DNA of 64,000 bases from Pantoea allii (GTDB taxonomy: Bacteria > Pseudomonadota > Gammaproteobacteria > Enterobacterales > Enterobacteriaceae), in NCBI RefSeq assembly GCF_002307475.1, contig NZ_NTMH01000012.1, positions 38,847 through 102,846 of the forward strand. Reading direction: 5' to 3'. This document shows, in pieces, positions 1 through 10,405 of this stretch. How positions within the stretch are numbered: position 1 is the first letter of the stretch; each line of letters opens with the position of its first letter. The translations under genes were made by a program, and so were the position numbers. The notes beneath the pieces were generated by a model that was not told the DNA's origin, did not search any database, and saw only the letters and a list, made by a program, of their open reading frames with translations.

Positions 1-1
1 G

Positions 2-1072
2 GCTGAAATCACTCTTCTTAAACAAGACCCACAAGCAGGCGATCCCCTTAGCCGTCTCGATTTTAAATTCGGTGGCAGCATTCGTCCTCAGTTCAACCAT
101 CAAACCGGCGGGAAGGATCAGTCCTACAAGCGTAACGGCTTTGACGGTGGTTCCCGTTTCCGCTTTAGCGCGGATTACTACCTGTTCGACGATATCAGCT
201 GGACCAGCTACTACGAGCTGGGCGTTAACATTCCGGCTGTATTCAACTGGGATAATCACTACGCTGAAGGGGCGCATGAAACCACGCGTCGCCAGCTCTA
301 TACCGGCCTGAAAAGTAAAACCTGGGGCCAGTTGACCTTCGGTCAGCAGAACAGCGTGTATTACGACGTTGTGGGTGCCAAGACGGATATCTGGGATTAC
401 GACATGCTGGCCCAGGCACCGGGTAACGGCATTAACGGTGATTACGACGGTTCATACCGTTCTCGCAAGCAGCTGAAATACAAAAACAGTTATGGTGCAT
501 TTGATGTTTATGCCTCTTACCTGTTTAGCGATAACGAATATTTGCCGGGCAACGGACTGCGCTATAAGCGTCAGGGTGGCGGCTCGCTGGGTGTGAATTA
601 CAACATCACGAACAATCTGGCCTGGGGCACCGCGTGGAACTACACCCGCGCCACCATGCGTAATCCTGTCACCGGCGACAATAAAGATTACGACCAGAAC
701 ATCTTTGGTACCGCATTAAGCTGGACGCCAGGCAACTGGACCCTGTCAGCAGGAGGCGGCTGGTACCAGAATTTCCTGACGACCAGACAGCGCGATGTGA
801 ATAACTATTTTGCTGATGATGCCTGGGGCATTGAATATTATGCCGGTTATAAAATTCCGGTTGCGCAGTATGGCGTCAAAGCCGTTCAGCCTTATGTCAT
901 GGGTGACCGCTTAGAATATGTGAATGGCCGCAATTACCAGCGCATTGATAACGGTCTGGGCGTAACCCTGTTCCTGGACTATGGATTCCGTGTTGATTAC
1001 GAACATGTCTTCACGTCGAGCACGGACAATCAGGGCGATATGAATCTGGTTCGTTTCCGCTACGATTTCTGA
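2..1072 (+). CDS. Outer-membrane porin, 5' end outside the window
   Basis: The reading frame is open from the first bases of the window and ends at a TGA at 1070-1072, so the signal peptide and the first strands are missing. The visible 356 residues are rich in Tyr, Trp, Gly and Asn in alternating amphipathic strands and end in VRFRYDF. A C-terminal Phe of this kind is the signature recognised by the Bam complex on outer-membrane beta-barrels. Pieces such as WGQLTFGQQNSVYYD resemble the loop after the early strands of general Gram-negative porins (OmpC/Porin_4 type). It probably forms a diffusion channel for small solutes; the substrate cannot be told. A hairpin terminator follows directly, so it is separate from folA. 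It is not one of the usual neighbours of folA in E. coli. Family assignment is fairly safe, function is not. Confidence 0.75.
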   Translation, partial: AEITLLKQDPQAGDPLSRLDFKFGGSIRPQFNHQTGGKDQSYKRNGFDGGSRFRFSADYYLFDDISWTSYYELGVNIPAVFNWDNHYAEGAHETTRRQLYTGLKSKTWGQLTFGQQNSVYYDVVGAKTDIWDYDMLAQAPGNGINGDYDGSYRSRKQLKYKNSYGAFDVYASYLFSDNEYLPGNGLRYKRQGGGSLGVNYNITNNLAWGTAWNYTRATMRNPVTGDNKDYDQNIFGTALSWTPGNWTLSAGGGWYQNFLTTRQRDVNNYFADDAWGIEYYAGYKIPVAQYGVKAVQPYVMGDRLEYVNGRNYQRIDNGLGVTLFLDYGFRVDYEHVFTSSTDNQGDMNLVRFRYDF

Positions 1073-1082
1073 TGACCTGCCA

Positions 1083-1104
1083 CGGCTCCCACGGGAGCCG
1101 TTTT
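1083..1104 (+). terminator. Terminator after the porin gene
   Basis: Perfect stem CGGCTCC/GGAGCCG with a 4-base loop followed by TTTT, 10 bases after the porin stop codon. Confidence 0.8.
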
Positions 1105-1302
1105 ATTCTCTCTGTTTATCGCGACATGGCACCATTATCTGGCGACTTTTGGGGCGCGTGGCCCGTCTTACGGAGTAAAACCCTGCACAAAGTCTGAAAT
1201 ACGGTGGCAATGCCGCTTTATGCAATAACCCCCTTTCGCCTATCGACGAAGGTTTAACCTTTACGTATCATGGCGCCTGTTTTTTTCAGCGAGCCTTTTA
1301 AC

Positions 1303-1785
1303 ATGATTAGTCTTATCGCGGCATTAGCAGCAGATCGCATTATTGGAATGGAAAACGCCATGCCGTGGGACCTGCCTGCAGATCTGGCGTGGTTTAAGCG
1401 TAACACCCTGAAAAAACCTGTGATTATGGGCCGACTGACCTTTGAATCGATTGGTCGTCCGTTGCCTGGCAGGCTGAATATTGTGGTCAGCAGTAAGCCG
1501 GGTAAAGCGGAAGGCGTCACCTGGGTGACATCGCTGGATGATGCGATTAACGCGGCGGGTGACGCTGAAGAGATCATGGTAATTGGCGGTGGTCGTATCT
1601 ATGCGCAAATGCTGGCGCGCGCCGACCGTCTTTATCTGACGCACATTGATGCGGAAGTCGAAGGTGATACGCAATTCCCGGATTACGAACCGGATGAGTG
1701 GCACTCGACGTTCAGTGAGTTTCATGATGCGGATGCGCAGAACTCCCACAGTTACTGCTTCGAGATTCTTGAACGCCGCCGTTAA
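1303..1785 (+). CDS. folA: Dihydrofolate reductase
   Basis: This enzyme reduces 7,8-dihydrofolate to tetrahydrofolate with NADPH and is the target of trimethoprim. The 160-residue protein is collinear with E. coli DHFR. It keeps the M20 loop (ENAMPW, residues 17-22), the catalytic acid D27, L28 and F31, the NADPH-binding GR (43-44) and the VIGGGR motif, and ends in [11 protein letters not shown]. The start is set at the ATG giving MISLIAAL, as in the family; an in-frame ATG 33 bases upstream is rejected for lack of homology. Positions 45 and 47, near the cofactor phosphate, are Leu and Phe where E. coli has His and Trp. The classic resistance positions P21, D27, W30 and L28 look wild type. 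The gene is monocistronic, with a terminator on each side. Confidence 0.98.
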   Translation: MISLIAALAADRIIGMENAMPWDLPADLAWFKRNTLKKPVIMGRLTFESIGRPLPGRLNIVVSSKPGKAEGVTWVTSLDDAINAAGDAEEIMVIGGGRIYAQMLARADRLYLTHIDAEVEGDTQFPDYEPDEWHSTFSEFHDADAQNSHSYCFEILERRR

Positions 1786-1797
1786 TGAATACGCAGT

Positions 1798-1832
1798 AAA
1801 AAAAACGCCTTGTCATAACAAGGCGTTTTTTT
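1798..1832. terminator. Bidirectional terminator between folA and apaH
   Basis: Stem CGCCTTG/CAAGGCG with a 6-base loop, flanked by an A-run on the left and a T-run on the right, so it can end transcription of folA (+) and of apaH (-). Confidence 0.9.
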
Positions 1833-1843
1833 ATGGCTGCGGG

Positions 1844-2701
1844 TTAGCGGGCTGACTGCTGCGGAGCAAGGTCGTCCGGTAAGGATAACTGGCGGTTCGA
1901 TGGCTGAACGTAATAGCGTTGCGTTTCCCAGTGCAGGAGCGTCAGGTTACCGCCCCAGCAGCAACCGGTATCCAGACCGATAATACCTGCCGGCGTGCCT
2001 TTACCCTCAAGTGACGCCCAGTGACCAAAGACAATCGTGTGATCGCGTGCGACCGGGCCTTCAATCATAAACCAGGGCTTTAAAGGTGGTGGCGCGGATT
2101 CCGGCGCATCCTTACAGATCATATCCAACTGACCATTGGGAAAGCAGAAGCGCATCCGGGTCAGGGCGTTGGTGGAGAAACGCAGGCGTGCCAGACCGGT
2201 CAGGGAGTCGTTCCAGTTGTTAGGCATGTCACCATACATCGCATCAAGAAACAGCGGATAGCTGTCACTGGACAGCACGGCTTCCACTTCGCGTGCACAG
2301 CGTTGCGCTGTATCCAAATCCCACTGCGGGGTAATCCCGGCATGGCCCATCACCAGCTTTTTCTCTTCATCCACCTGAAGCAGCGGCTGACGGCGCAGCC
2401 AGTTGATCAGCTCATCAGCATCTTCCGCTTCCAGCAGCGGCGTCAGGCGATCTTTAGGCTTATTACGGCTGATACCGGCATAGACAGCCAGCAGATGCAG
2501 ATCGTGATTACCCAGCACCAGACGAACACTGTCACCCAGTGACTTGACGTAGCGCAGAACGTCCAGCGAGCCAGGGCCCCGCGCGACCAGATCACCCGTC
2601 AGCCATAATGTATCCTGACTGGGATCATAGTTAACCTGGTTTAGCAGAGCACGTAATTCATCGTAACAACCGTGAACGTCGCCAATCAGGTAAGTATTCA
2701 T
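1844..2701 (-). CDS. apaH: Bis(5'-nucleosyl)-tetraphosphatase, symmetrical
   Basis: ApaH splits diadenosine tetraphosphate symmetrically into two ADP and, in E. coli, also removes NpnN caps from RNA. The 285-residue protein has the metallophosphatase signatures GDVHG (7-11), GDLVARG (36-42) and GNHDLHLL (64-71), and the C-terminal [11 protein letters not shown] and [10 protein letters not shown] blocks typical of the family. The E. coli protein is 280 residues. It is the last gene of the lptD-surA-pdxA-rsmA-apaG-apaH run, with a 54-base gap after apaG. Its transcription ends at the shared folA/apaH terminator. Confidence 0.97.
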   Translation of the reverse strand: MNTYLIGDVHGCYDELRALLNQVNYDPSQDTLWLTGDLVARGPGSLDVLRYVKSLGDSVRLVLGNHDLHLLAVYAGISRNKPKDRLTPLLEAEDADELINWLRRQPLLQVDEEKKLVMGHAGITPQWDLDTAQRCAREVEAVLSSDSYPLFLDAMYGDMPNNWNDSLTGLARLRFSTNALTRMRFCFPNGQLDMICKDAPESAPPPLKPWFMIEGPVARDHTIVFGHWASLEGKGTPAGIIGLDTGCCWGGNLTLLHWETQRYYVQPSNRQLSLPDDLAPQQSAR

Positions 2702-2755
2702 AAAGGGTTATCCAACTAAAACAGTCGCCCGAGACACGGGCGAGAGACATCAATA

Positions 2756-3133
2756 TCAATGAATATGGGTTTGAATCGCGAGGCGGAATACCGGGATTTC
2801 AACGTGGAATTCGTCGCCTTGCTCATCGACCATCACATAGTGACCTTGCATGGTGCCCATTGGGGTTTCAAGAACAGCACCACTGGTGTACTGATATTCA
2901 TTTCCCGGCGCAATATGCGGCTGTTCGCCGATCACGCCTTCACCCTGAACTTCTGTTTCACGGCCGTTACCGTTCGTAATTAGCCAGTAACGCCTGAGCA
3001 GCTGCACAGAAGACCGGCCTACGTTGCGAATCGTGACGGTATAAGCAAAGACATAGCGCTCTTCGTCCGGTGAGGACTGAGAGGCGACATACAGACTTTG
3101 TACGTGTAGCGATACGCGGGCCGGTTCACTCAT
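2756..3133 (-). CDS. apaG: ApaG, Co2+/Mg2+ efflux-associated protein
   Basis: The protein has 125 residues, the same length as in E. coli. It is a single fibronectin-III-like ApaG domain, with the hallmark HIAPG and [14 protein letters not shown] stretch in the second half. The molecular role is not settled; mutants in related species affect cobalt resistance and Mg2+ efflux. It starts only 3 bases after the rsmA stop, so the two are translated from one message and probably coupled. Confidence 0.95.
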   Translation of the reverse strand: MSEPARVSLHVQSLYVASQSSPDEERYVFAYTVTIRNVGRSSVQLLRRYWLITNGNGRETEVQGEGVIGEQPHIAPGNEYQYTSGAVLETPMGTMQGHYVMVDEQGDEFHVEIPVFRLAIQTHIH

Positions 3134-3136
3134 GGG

Positions 3137-3958
3137 TTACTCCTGGGTTTTATCCAGATGGTCTGCCAGCCAGTTTGCTAACTGGCAATACTGTGCAACC
3201 GAAACATTCTCGGCACGTAAGCCGGTATCGATCGCCAGCGCGTCCAGCGCGCCTGCCTCTACCATATGGCTCAGGCTGTTGCGCAGTGTTTTACGGCGTT
3301 TACCGAATGCTTCAGTGGTTATACGGCTCAGAATACGCACGTCTTTAACCGGATGAGGCGGTGCCATATAAGGCACTAACCGCACGACCGCCGAATCCAC
3401 TTTCGGTGGTGGGGTAAAGGAGTGCGGCGGAACTTCCAGCACCGGAATGATCTGACAATAGTACTGAGCCATGACGCTCAGACGACCATAGGCTTTACTG
3501 CCAGGACCGGCAACCAGACGATTAACCACCTCTTTCTGCAGCATAAAGTGCATATCTTTAATCGAACCAGTATAGCTGAACAGATGGAACATCAGCGGGG
3601 TCGAGATATTGTACGGCAGGTTACCAAAGACACGCAGTGGCTGGCCTTTCTCTTTGGCCAGCGCGGCGAAATCAAACGTCATGGCATCCTGCTGAAAAAT
3701 CGTCAGCTTGGGGCCCAAAAACGGATGGGTTTGCAGGCGTGCAGCAAGATCGCGATCTAACTCCACCACCGTTAAACTGTCGAGGCGTTCGCCTACCGGT
3801 TCAGTGAGTGCACCAAGGCCGGGGCCGATTTCCACTATCGCCTGATCGCGTTGTGGGTGAATGGCGGAGACGATACTGTCGATAATATATTGATCGTTCA
3901 GGAAGTTCTGCCCGAAACGTTTACGGGCGTAGTGCCCCTGATGGACGCGATTATTCAT
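3137..3958 (-). CDS. rsmA: 16S rRNA m6,2A1518/A1519 dimethyltransferase
   Basis: RsmA (KsgA) dimethylates two adjacent adenines in the 3'-terminal helix 45 of 16S rRNA using S-adenosylmethionine, as a late step in 30S maturation. Loss gives kasugamycin resistance. The 273-residue sequence carries the SAM-binding EIGPGLG (43-49), the acidic VELDRD (65-70) and the catalytic NLPYNIS motif (113-119). The C-terminal helical domain holds the conserved RRKTLRNSL. The start overlaps the end of pdxA by 8 bases, which suggests translational coupling. Confidence 0.98.
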   Translation of the reverse strand: MNNRVHQGHYARKRFGQNFLNDQYIIDSIVSAIHPQRDQAIVEIGPGLGALTEPVGERLDSLTVVELDRDLAARLQTHPFLGPKLTIFQQDAMTFDFAALAKEKGQPLRVFGNLPYNISTPLMFHLFSYTGSIKDMHFMLQKEVVNRLVAGPGSKAYGRLSVMAQYYCQIIPVLEVPPHSFTPPPKVDSAVVRLVPYMAPPHPVKDVRILSRITTEAFGKRRKTLRNSLSHMVEAGALDALAIDTGLRAENVSVAQYCQLANWLADHLDKTQE

Positions 3959-4943
3959 TACTGCTCTTGATCATAGTGATGGCGAGGTTAAGCGCCGTGA
4001 TAAAGCTGCCCGCGTCAGCCTGACCCAGGCCGGCTAATTCAAGCGCGGTGCCGTGGTCAACTGAGGTGCGGATAAACGGCAGGCCGAGGGTAATATTGAC
4101 CGCCCGACCAAATCCCTGAAACTTGAGTACCGGTAAACCCTGATCGTGGTACATCGCCAGCACTGCATCGGCATGTTGCAGATATTTCGGTTGGAACAGG
4201 GTATCCGCAGGCAGCGGACCGGTCAGTTGTATGCCTTGCTGACGAAGTTCATTCAATGCCGGGATGATCGTATCTATCTCTTCCCGCCCCATGTGGCCGC
4301 CTTCTCCCGCATGAGGATTCAGTCCGCAGACAAAAATATGCGGCTGGGCAATGGCAAACTTATTTCTGAGATCCTGATGCAGGATCGTGATCACTTCATG
4401 CAGACAATCACGGGTAACGGCGGCGGCAACATCTTTTAACGGCAGATGGGTGGTGGCCAGAGCCACACGGAGCTGCTCAGTCGCCAACATCATCACCACG
4501 CGCTGAGCACCTGCACGATCGGCAAAAAATTCGGTATGGCCGGTAAACGGAATGCCCGCGTCGTTAATCACGCCTTTGTGCACGGGGCCGGTAATTAAGG
4601 CCGAAAACTCCCCGGATAAGCACCCGTCACAGGCGCGGGCCAGGGTTTCCAGCACGTAGTTGCTGTTGGCGACGCATAGCGTGCCTGGCGTGACCGGCTG
4701 CGGTAGCTCAACGGGAAGGACGGTAAGCGTGCCGGCCTGTTGCGGTTCGGCTGTGCGGGCGGGATCGTAAACGCGCAACGTCAACGGCAACCCCAGCTGT
4801 GCGGCACGTTGCAGCAACAGCTGAGGGGACGCACAGACAACCAGTTCAACGGGCCAGGCCTGCTGGGCCAGTTGAACGGCAAGATCGGGACCAATCCCGG
4901 CGGGTTCGCCGGGCGTGATCACCACACGAAAATCACTGCGCAT
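3951..4943 (-). CDS. pdxA: 4-hydroxythreonine-4-phosphate dehydrogenase
   Basis: PdxA oxidises 4-phosphohydroxy-L-threonine; the decarboxylated product condenses with deoxyxylulose phosphate to give pyridoxine phosphate (vitamin B6). The 330-residue protein shows the family start [15 protein letters not shown], the metal and substrate motif GHTEFF with the later NPHAGEGG and [11 protein letters not shown], and the end [16 protein letters not shown]. The length matches E. coli (329). Its first codons overlap the end of surA by 11 bases and its end overlaps rsmA, as in the conserved surA-pdxA-rsmA cluster. Confidence 0.98.
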   Translation of the reverse strand: MRSDFRVVITPGEPAGIGPDLAVQLAQQAWPVELVVCASPQLLLQRAAQLGLPLTLRVYDPARTAEPQQAGTLTVLPVELPQPVTPGTLCVANSNYVLETLARACDGCLSGEFSALITGPVHKGVINDAGIPFTGHTEFFADRAGAQRVVMMLATEQLRVALATTHLPLKDVAAAVTRDCLHEVITILHQDLRNKFAIAQPHIFVCGLNPHAGEGGHMGREEIDTIIPALNELRQQGIQLTGPLPADTLFQPKYLQHADAVLAMYHDQGLPVLKFQGFGRAVNITLGLPFIRTSVDHGTALELAGLGQADAGSFITALNLAITMIKSSNE

Positions 4944-6228
4944 TGTTATCCAGAATTTTCACGTAAGCCCCGGCGCGCTGTTCCTGCATCCAGGTCTGCG
5001 CTTCTTCCGCAAACTTACGGTTAAACAGCATGCGATAGGCGCGCTCTTTCTGGGCCGCATCGGTTTTATCAACCTGGCGAGTATCCAGCAGTTGAATCAG
5101 GTGCCAACCAAAAGAGGAGTGAACCGGCTGGCTGGTTTCGCCTTTTTTCAGACGTAGCAACGCATCGCGGAAAGCCGGATCGTACGCTTCTGGTGAGGTC
5201 CAGCCCAGATCGCCACCCTGATTCGCGGAACCTGGATCGTCAGAGAATTGCTTGGCTGCCGCGGCAAAGGTGGTTTTACCACTGCGAATATCGGCAGCAA
5301 TCTGCTCCAGCCTGGCGCGAGCCTGATCGTCGGTCATGATCGGAGAAGGCTTCAACAGAATGTGACGCGCATGTACTTCGGTCACAGAGACGTTTTTGCT
5401 CTCGCCGCGCAGGTCGTTCACTTTCAAAATATGGAAACCTACACCTGAGCGGATAGGGCCAACAATGTCGCCTTTCTTCGCCGTGGTCAGCGCCTGAGCA
5501 AACAGGGTAGGCAGCTCTTCGATTTTCGCCCAGCCCATATTACCGCCTTTCAGCGCCTGAGAGTCGGCGGAGTAGGTTACGGCCAGCTTGCCAAAGTCCG
5601 CACCACCTTTCAGTTCAGTCATCAGCTGTTTTGCCAGCTTTTCCTGATCGTCAACCTGCTGCTGCGTCGGGTTTTCCGGCAGTGGCAGCAGAATGTGACT
5701 GATGTTCATTTCCGTGCCCTGGGTGTTCTGCGCGCCAACCTGCTGCGCCAGCGTATCCACTTCCTGCGGCAGGATCGTGACCCGACGGCGTACTTCATTA
5801 TTGCGCACTTCCGAGATCAGCATCTCTTTACGAATCTGAGCCCGATAGGTGTTGTAGTTCATTCCATCATAAGCCAGGCGGCTACGCAGTTGATCAACGC
5901 TCATGCGGTTTTGCGCGGCAATATTCTGGATAGCCTGATCCAGTTGCTGATCGCTGATTTGCAAACCGGCTTTATCGCCCAGTTGCATAATAATCGCGTC
6001 CATGATCTCACGTTCGAGGATCTGATGGCGCAACGTTTTGTCATCGGGCAACTGCTGACCTGCTTGCTTCGCCTGAGATTTAACGGTGCTCATCATGCTG
6101 TCCACATCACTCTCCAGGACCACACCGTTATTCACTACAGCTGCAACTTTATCAACCACTTGTGGTGCTGCGAACACGGTGTTGGCACTTATCGCCACAC
6201 CAAGAATCAGCATTCTCCAGTTCTTCAT
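4933..6228 (-). CDS. surA: Periplasmic chaperone and peptidyl-prolyl isomerase SurA
   Basis: SurA escorts unfolded outer-membrane proteins, including LptD encoded just upstream, through the periplasm to the Bam complex. The 431-residue precursor begins with a signal peptide ([20 protein letters not shown], cleavage after Ala 20). An N-terminal chaperone region and two parvulin domains follow, near 175-275 and 285-385, visible as ISHILLPLP and ARHILLKPS with paired GGDLGW/GWHLIQ blocks. Length and domain order match E. coli SurA (428). It lies 54 bases after lptD and overlaps pdxA. Confidence 0.98.
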   Translation of the reverse strand: MKNWRMLILGVAISANTVFAAPQVVDKVAAVVNNGVVLESDVDSMMSTVKSQAKQAGQQLPDDKTLRHQILEREIMDAIIMQLGDKAGLQISDQQLDQAIQNIAAQNRMSVDQLRSRLAYDGMNYNTYRAQIRKEMLISEVRNNEVRRRVTILPQEVDTLAQQVGAQNTQGTEMNISHILLPLPENPTQQQVDDQEKLAKQLMTELKGGADFGKLAVTYSADSQALKGGNMGWAKIEELPTLFAQALTTAKKGDIVGPIRSGVGFHILKVNDLRGESKNVSVTEVHARHILLKPSPIMTDDQARARLEQIAADIRSGKTTFAAAAKQFSDDPGSANQGGDLGWTSPEAYDPAFRDALLRLKKGETSQPVHSSFGWHLIQLLDTRQVDKTDAAQKERAYRMLFNRKFAEEAQTWMQEQRAGAYVKILDNNAQ

Positions 6229-6282
6229 ACTTTATCCATTATTGGTTCCGCACTGCGGGATTGCCTGTCAAACATCACAACA

Positions 6283-8655
6283 TCAGAATGCATGCTGATA
6301 AGGGATGATTCCCTGAGCCAGCATCTGGCCGGTGCCCAGCCCATAATTTGAACTCAGGCCACGTAACTCAATGTTGAATGAGATTTGGTTGTCATACTTA
6401 CTGTCGTTGTTTTCCCAACCGTTGATTTTGCGTTCATAGCCCAGACGAATCGCGTAGCAACATGAGCTGTACTGCAGACCCACCAACTGTGATGCAGGAC
6501 GATTATTACGCGTATCATAGTAATACGCGCCAACCACCGACCAGGCGTCATGGATCGGCCAGCTCGCCGTCGTACCAACCTGCGAAATCCCGTTTTTATA
6601 AATCGGGTTATTCACCAGTGAACTGTTGTTCAGCGCAGAAGCAACATACTCCGGGCTACTGTAACGGTAGCTCAACTGCACCATACGGTCAGCGTCACGA
6701 CGGTATTCCAGCACGGTATTACCCTGCGCGACGTTATTCAGGCGGGTATCGTATTGCAGCCCGCCACGCACGCCCCAACGATCGCTTATCTTCCAGTAGC
6801 TGTCACCTGCCCACAGGAGACTGCCTGTATCATCTTCTTTGTTGACCTGGTTAACGCCCGTACGAGAAGGCGTAAACGAATAGATTTGACCCACAGAAAC
6901 GTTAAAACGTTCAACCAGATCGGTATCATAAATTCGCGTCGTCACACCGGTTGCAACCTGGTTGGCCGATGCGATGCGATCCAGACCGCTGTATGAGCGA
7001 TCGCGGAACAGGCCGGTATAGTCGGTTTGCAACAGGGTGGAGTCGTAAGGATAGATATCACTCTGGTCACGATACGGGATATAGAGGTACTGAACACGGG
7101 GTTCCAGCGTCTGGGTATAACCCTGCGCCCAGTCCATATCACGGTCAAACACCATGCGACCGTCGACCTTAAACTGGGGCAAGGTGCGGTTGACGGAGTC
7201 TTTCAGCACACCACTCGTGGTGCTGCTCGGTGCAAAGTTAGTGTTGTAGTAATCAACATCTTTTTGCTGGTAGTGCGTCGCCAGAAACTTGGCTTCGGTA
7301 TCCAGGCTGGCCCAGCCGTTTGATAACGGCAGATTGATGGTGGGCTCAACATGTAAACGTGTGGTTTCAGGGAAACTACTGTTTACGTTGGTGAACTTCA
7401 CGGCCTGCGCATAAATATGGGTGTCAAACGGGCCGACATCGTTCTGATACCAGTTCACATCCAGTTGCGGGAAGGCGCGATAGACGTTGCTGTTGCTGGT
7501 ATTACCAAAAATCTGGAAGTCTTTGGTCGACAGGGTTGCGTCCCAGTTGGTATCCGCGTAGCCCACGCTAAATTTCTGCGAGGCGTAACCGTCAGTCGAG
7601 GTGTAATAAGGTGAGGTCAGATCGTTGAAATAATACTGATCGCTGACTTTGGTGTAGTCAGCGCTAAAACGCCAGTGCTGGTCATAAACACCTGAATGGC
7701 GCCAGTAAAATAACCAGCGGTCGGAACTGTCGTCTTGGGCGATGCCGCGCGCGGCTTTATCGTTGTCGTACTGCTTATCCGATGCCAGATAGTCGAACTC
7801 AACGATGCCTGCACCCGCCTGGGTCAGGTAGCGGAATTCATTCTGCAATTGCAGCCCGCGCTTACTCATGTAATGCGGCGTAATGGTGGCATCCGCCTGC
7901 GGCGCGATATTCCAGTAATAGGGCAGAATGAATTCAAAACCGTTGCTGCTGCCGTATTTGGCGTTGGGGATCAGGAAGCCTGAACGGCGGCGGTCGCCCA
8001 GCGGCAGCTGCATATAGGGACTGTAGAACACGGGAACCGAACCGAGCTTAAAGCGCGCATTCCAGATTTCAGCAACCTCTTCCTGACGATCCTGAATAAT
8101 CTCAGAACCAGCAACGCTCCAGCTGTTACTGCCAGGCAGACAGGAGGTGAAGGTTCCGTTTTCCATAATGGTGTAGCGGTTTTCTCCGCGCAGCTTCATT
8201 TGATCGCCAGTGCCTCGCCCCTGGCGGTCTACCATCTGATAATCGCCGTTCCAGACGTTCGTATCTTTGGTATTAAGATTTGACCAGGCTTTCGGACCTT
8301 TCAGGATGACCTGATTGTCATCGTAGTGCACATTACCTAGCGCATCCACAGTACGGACGGGAACCGTCTGCCCTTCGGGCTGGCGTTGATGAAGCTGGAC
8401 TTCGTCTGCCAGCATGCGGCTGTTGCCTTGCTTAACATCCACATCACCTGTGAATACCGCATCGTCAGGGTAGTTGCCTTTCAGTGAATCCGAGTGAATA
8501 GTAACGGGCAGCTGATTAGGATCGCCGTTAACCAGGGGACGATTGTAACTGGGTACGCCCAACATACACTGCGACATTAAATCGTCGGCGAAGGCTTGCT
8601 GGCTAATGGCTGCGCCGATCATGGTGGCCAGCAGAGTAGGTATATGTTTTTTCAT
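6283..8655 (-). CDS. lptD: LPS-assembly protein LptD
   Basis: LptD, with the lipoprotein LptE, places lipopolysaccharide in the outer leaflet of the outer membrane. It has a periplasmic OstA/LptA-like jellyroll (about residues 55-165) that receives LPS from LptA, and a C-terminal 26-strand barrel. The start is set at the ATG giving [16 protein letters not shown], a clean signal peptide ending in QQAFA; a longer frame with an upstream ATG adds 12 residues that are not signal-like. That gives 790 residues, against 784 in E. coli. The cysteines for the essential non-consecutive disulfides are present: one at 30 (SQC), one in SCLPG, and the pair in SSCCYAIR. It heads the surA-pdxA-rsmA-apaGH run and is divergent from djlA. 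Confidence 0.98.
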   Translation of the reverse strand: MKKHIPTLLATMIGAAISQQAFADDLMSQCMLGVPSYNRPLVNGDPNQLPVTIHSDSLKGNYPDDAVFTGDVDVKQGNSRMLADEVQLHQRQPEGQTVPVRTVDALGNVHYDDNQVILKGPKAWSNLNTKDTNVWNGDYQMVDRQGRGTGDQMKLRGENRYTIMENGTFTSCLPGSNSWSVAGSEIIQDRQEEVAEIWNARFKLGSVPVFYSPYMQLPLGDRRRSGFLIPNAKYGSSNGFEFILPYYWNIAPQADATITPHYMSKRGLQLQNEFRYLTQAGAGIVEFDYLASDKQYDNDKAARGIAQDDSSDRWLFYWRHSGVYDQHWRFSADYTKVSDQYYFNDLTSPYYTSTDGYASQKFSVGYADTNWDATLSTKDFQIFGNTSNSNVYRAFPQLDVNWYQNDVGPFDTHIYAQAVKFTNVNSSFPETTRLHVEPTINLPLSNGWASLDTEAKFLATHYQQKDVDYYNTNFAPSSTTSGVLKDSVNRTLPQFKVDGRMVFDRDMDWAQGYTQTLEPRVQYLYIPYRDQSDIYPYDSTLLQTDYTGLFRDRSYSGLDRIASANQVATGVTTRIYDTDLVERFNVSVGQIYSFTPSRTGVNQVNKEDDTGSLLWAGDSYWKISDRWGVRGGLQYDTRLNNVAQGNTVLEYRRDADRMVQLSYRYSSPEYVASALNNSSLVNNPIYKNGISQVGTTASWPIHDAWSVVGAYYYDTRNNRPASQLVGLQYSSCCYAIRLGYERKINGWENNDSKYDNQISFNIELRGLSSNYGLGTGQMLAQGIIPYQHAF

Positions 8656-8837
8656 ACGCGGTATCGAAAATTCCATGAAAACTGGCATCATGCCGACAAT
8701 CGGGTCAGAGACTAACGCACTGCCTGGCGTTGTGCCAGTGTTAATCCTTTTCTGTCCGCGCTGCCGTTAGGCGCTGAGATAAATGACAGGTATGATAATG
8801 CAATTTTCAGCCGTAAGCATGGCGAATTGAGGAGTTT

Positions 8838-9653
8838 ATGCGCTACTGGGGAAAAGTTATAGGTTTAGTGCTTGGATTGCTGTCCGGCGCAGGCTTTTGG
8901 GGAATTGTAATTGGTCTGATCGTTGGGCATGGATTTGATAAGGTTCGCGGTGCGCAGAGCAAGGCTTACTTCTCAAATAATCAGACCCGGCAGTCACTGT
9001 TTTTCAGTACGACTTTTCAGGTCATGGGGCACTTAACCAAGTCCAAAGGGCGCGTAACCGAAGCGGATATCCAGATTGCCTCGCTGTTTATGGATCGCAT
9101 GCAGTTGCACGGAGAGGCCCGAACGGCTGCTCAGCGTGCTTTTCGTGAAGGCAAACAGGGCGAGTATCCGTTACGTAATAAATTGCGTGAATTACGCAGC
9201 GCCTGCTTCGGCCGTTTTGATCTGATTAGGATGTTTCTGGAAATTCAGATTCAGGCGGCCTTTGCCGATGGCTCACTGCATCCCAATGAACGTCAGGTGC
9301 TGTATGTGATTGGTGAAGAACTGGGGATTTCACGCAGCCAGTTCGACCAGTTTCTGCGCATGATGGAAGGGGGCCAGCAGTTCGGTGGCGGCCGCAGCTA
9401 CTCGCAACAGGGTGGCTTTCAACAGGCGCAACGTGGCCCGACGCTCTCGGATGCCTGCAATGTGTTGGGCGTGAAAACGACGGATGATGCCACCACCATT
9501 AAACGCGCCTATCGCAAGCTGATGAGTGAACATCACCCGGATAAGCTGGTGGCGAAAGGCCTGCCGCCAGAAATGATGGAAATGGCCAAACAGAAAGCGC
9601 AGGACATTCAGTCAGCTTACGATCTGATTCGCAAAGAAAAAGGGTTTAAGTAA
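8838..9653 (+). CDS. djlA: Membrane-anchored DnaJ-like co-chaperone DjlA
   Basis: The 271-residue protein has one N-terminal membrane segment (about residues 7-30, glycine-rich, as in the dimerising DjlA anchor). A TerB-like helical domain follows in the middle, then a Gln/Gly-rich linker (about 175-200) and a C-terminal J domain with the invariant HPD at 233-235. It stimulates the DnaK ATPase at the inner membrane and is linked to the Rcs envelope-stress pathway. The length is identical to E. coli. The ATG has a good GAGGAG ribosome site 5 bases upstream. It is divergent from lptD. Confidence 0.97.
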   Translation: MRYWGKVIGLVLGLLSGAGFWGIVIGLIVGHGFDKVRGAQSKAYFSNNQTRQSLFFSTTFQVMGHLTKSKGRVTEADIQIASLFMDRMQLHGEARTAAQRAFREGKQGEYPLRNKLRELRSACFGRFDLIRMFLEIQIQAAFADGSLHPNERQVLYVIGEELGISRSQFDQFLRMMEGGQQFGGGRSYSQQGGFQQAQRGPTLSDACNVLGVKTTDDATTIKRAYRKLMSEHHPDKLVAKGLPPEMMEMAKQKAQDIQSAYDLIRKEKGFK

Positions 9654-9714
9654 GCGGTTGATGCGCGCCCGGGCGAATGGCCAGGGCGCGCGAATACCCG
9701 GCATGACGCGCGGG

Positions 9715-10368
9715 TTAAAAATCGGCAGGCTGCCTGAAGGTCATGGCATTACCAAACGCTGGGTGCGTAATGGTTAATGATTCGGCATGCAGCAGAAGGC
9801 GCTCTGCCATGGCTTTTGCTTCCGGATGGGCATAAAAACCGTCCCCCAGAATCGGATGGCCCAGCGCCAGCATATGCACGCGCAGCTGGTGCGACCGCCC
9901 GGTAATCGGCTTCAGTACAACGCGGGCGCTGTTATCTTCGCGATATTCAATCACCTGATAGTCGGTTTGTGCCGACTTGCCGGTCTCGAAACACACTTTT
10001 TGTTTCGGGCGATTTGGCCAGTCGCAAATCAGCGGTAAATCCACCACGCCTTTCTCGTTGGCCGGATGGCCCCAGATCCGGGCCACATAGGTCTTCGCGG
10101 GTTCGCGCTCGCGAAACTGGCGTTTAAGCTCGCGTTCGGCGGCTTTTGTCAGGGCAACCACTATCACGCCGCTGGTCGCCATATCCAGCCGGTGCACGGA
10201 CTCAGCCTCGGGATAATCGCGTTGAATCCGCGTCATCACGCTGTCTTTGTGCTCTTCAAGCCGGCCGGGTACCGAAAGCAGGCCGCTGGGCTTATTCACC
10301 ACCATGATGTGGGCATCCTGATACAGGATGTGCAGCCAGGGCTCCTGCGGCGGATTATAGGGTTCCAT
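9715..10368 (-). CDS. rluA: Dual-specificity 23S rRNA/tRNA pseudouridine synthase RluA
   Basis: RluA makes pseudouridine 746 of 23S rRNA and pseudouridine 32 of several tRNAs. The 217-residue protein carries the RluA-family motif HRLDMATSGV, with the catalytic Asp at 62, preceded by NKPSGLLSVPG. Further on are the TGRSHQLRVH block and the GHPILGDGFY segment. The length is close to E. coli (219). It is transcribed in the same direction as rapA just upstream, but a terminator lies between them. Confidence 0.97.
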   Translation of the reverse strand: MEPYNPPQEPWLHILYQDAHIMVVNKPSGLLSVPGRLEEHKDSVMTRIQRDYPEAESVHRLDMATSGVIVVALTKAAERELKRQFREREPAKTYVARIWGHPANEKGVVDLPLICDWPNRPKQKVCFETGKSAQTDYQVIEYREDNSARVVLKPITGRSHQLRVHMLALGHPILGDGFYAHPEAKAMAERLLLHAESLTITHPAFGNAMTFRQPADF

Positions 10369-10378
10369 AGGTTATTCC

Positions 10379-10402
10379 AAAAAAGAGGGCCTTGCGGCCC
10401 TG
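10379..10402 (-). terminator. Terminator after rapA
   Basis: On the minus strand, a stem AGGGCC/GGCCCT with a 4-base loop is followed by six T, immediately after the rapA stop. Confidence 0.85.
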
Positions 10403-10405
10403 AAC

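Noticed and set aside
5695..6351. 218-codon open frame opposite surA and the lptD end
   Set aside because: It runs across two genuine genes in antisense and has low-complexity composition.
8656..8837. Sigma-E promoter for lptD-surA
   Set aside because: Known in E. coli, but no convincing GGAACTT-N16-TCAAA pair was seen in the lptD-djlA gap.
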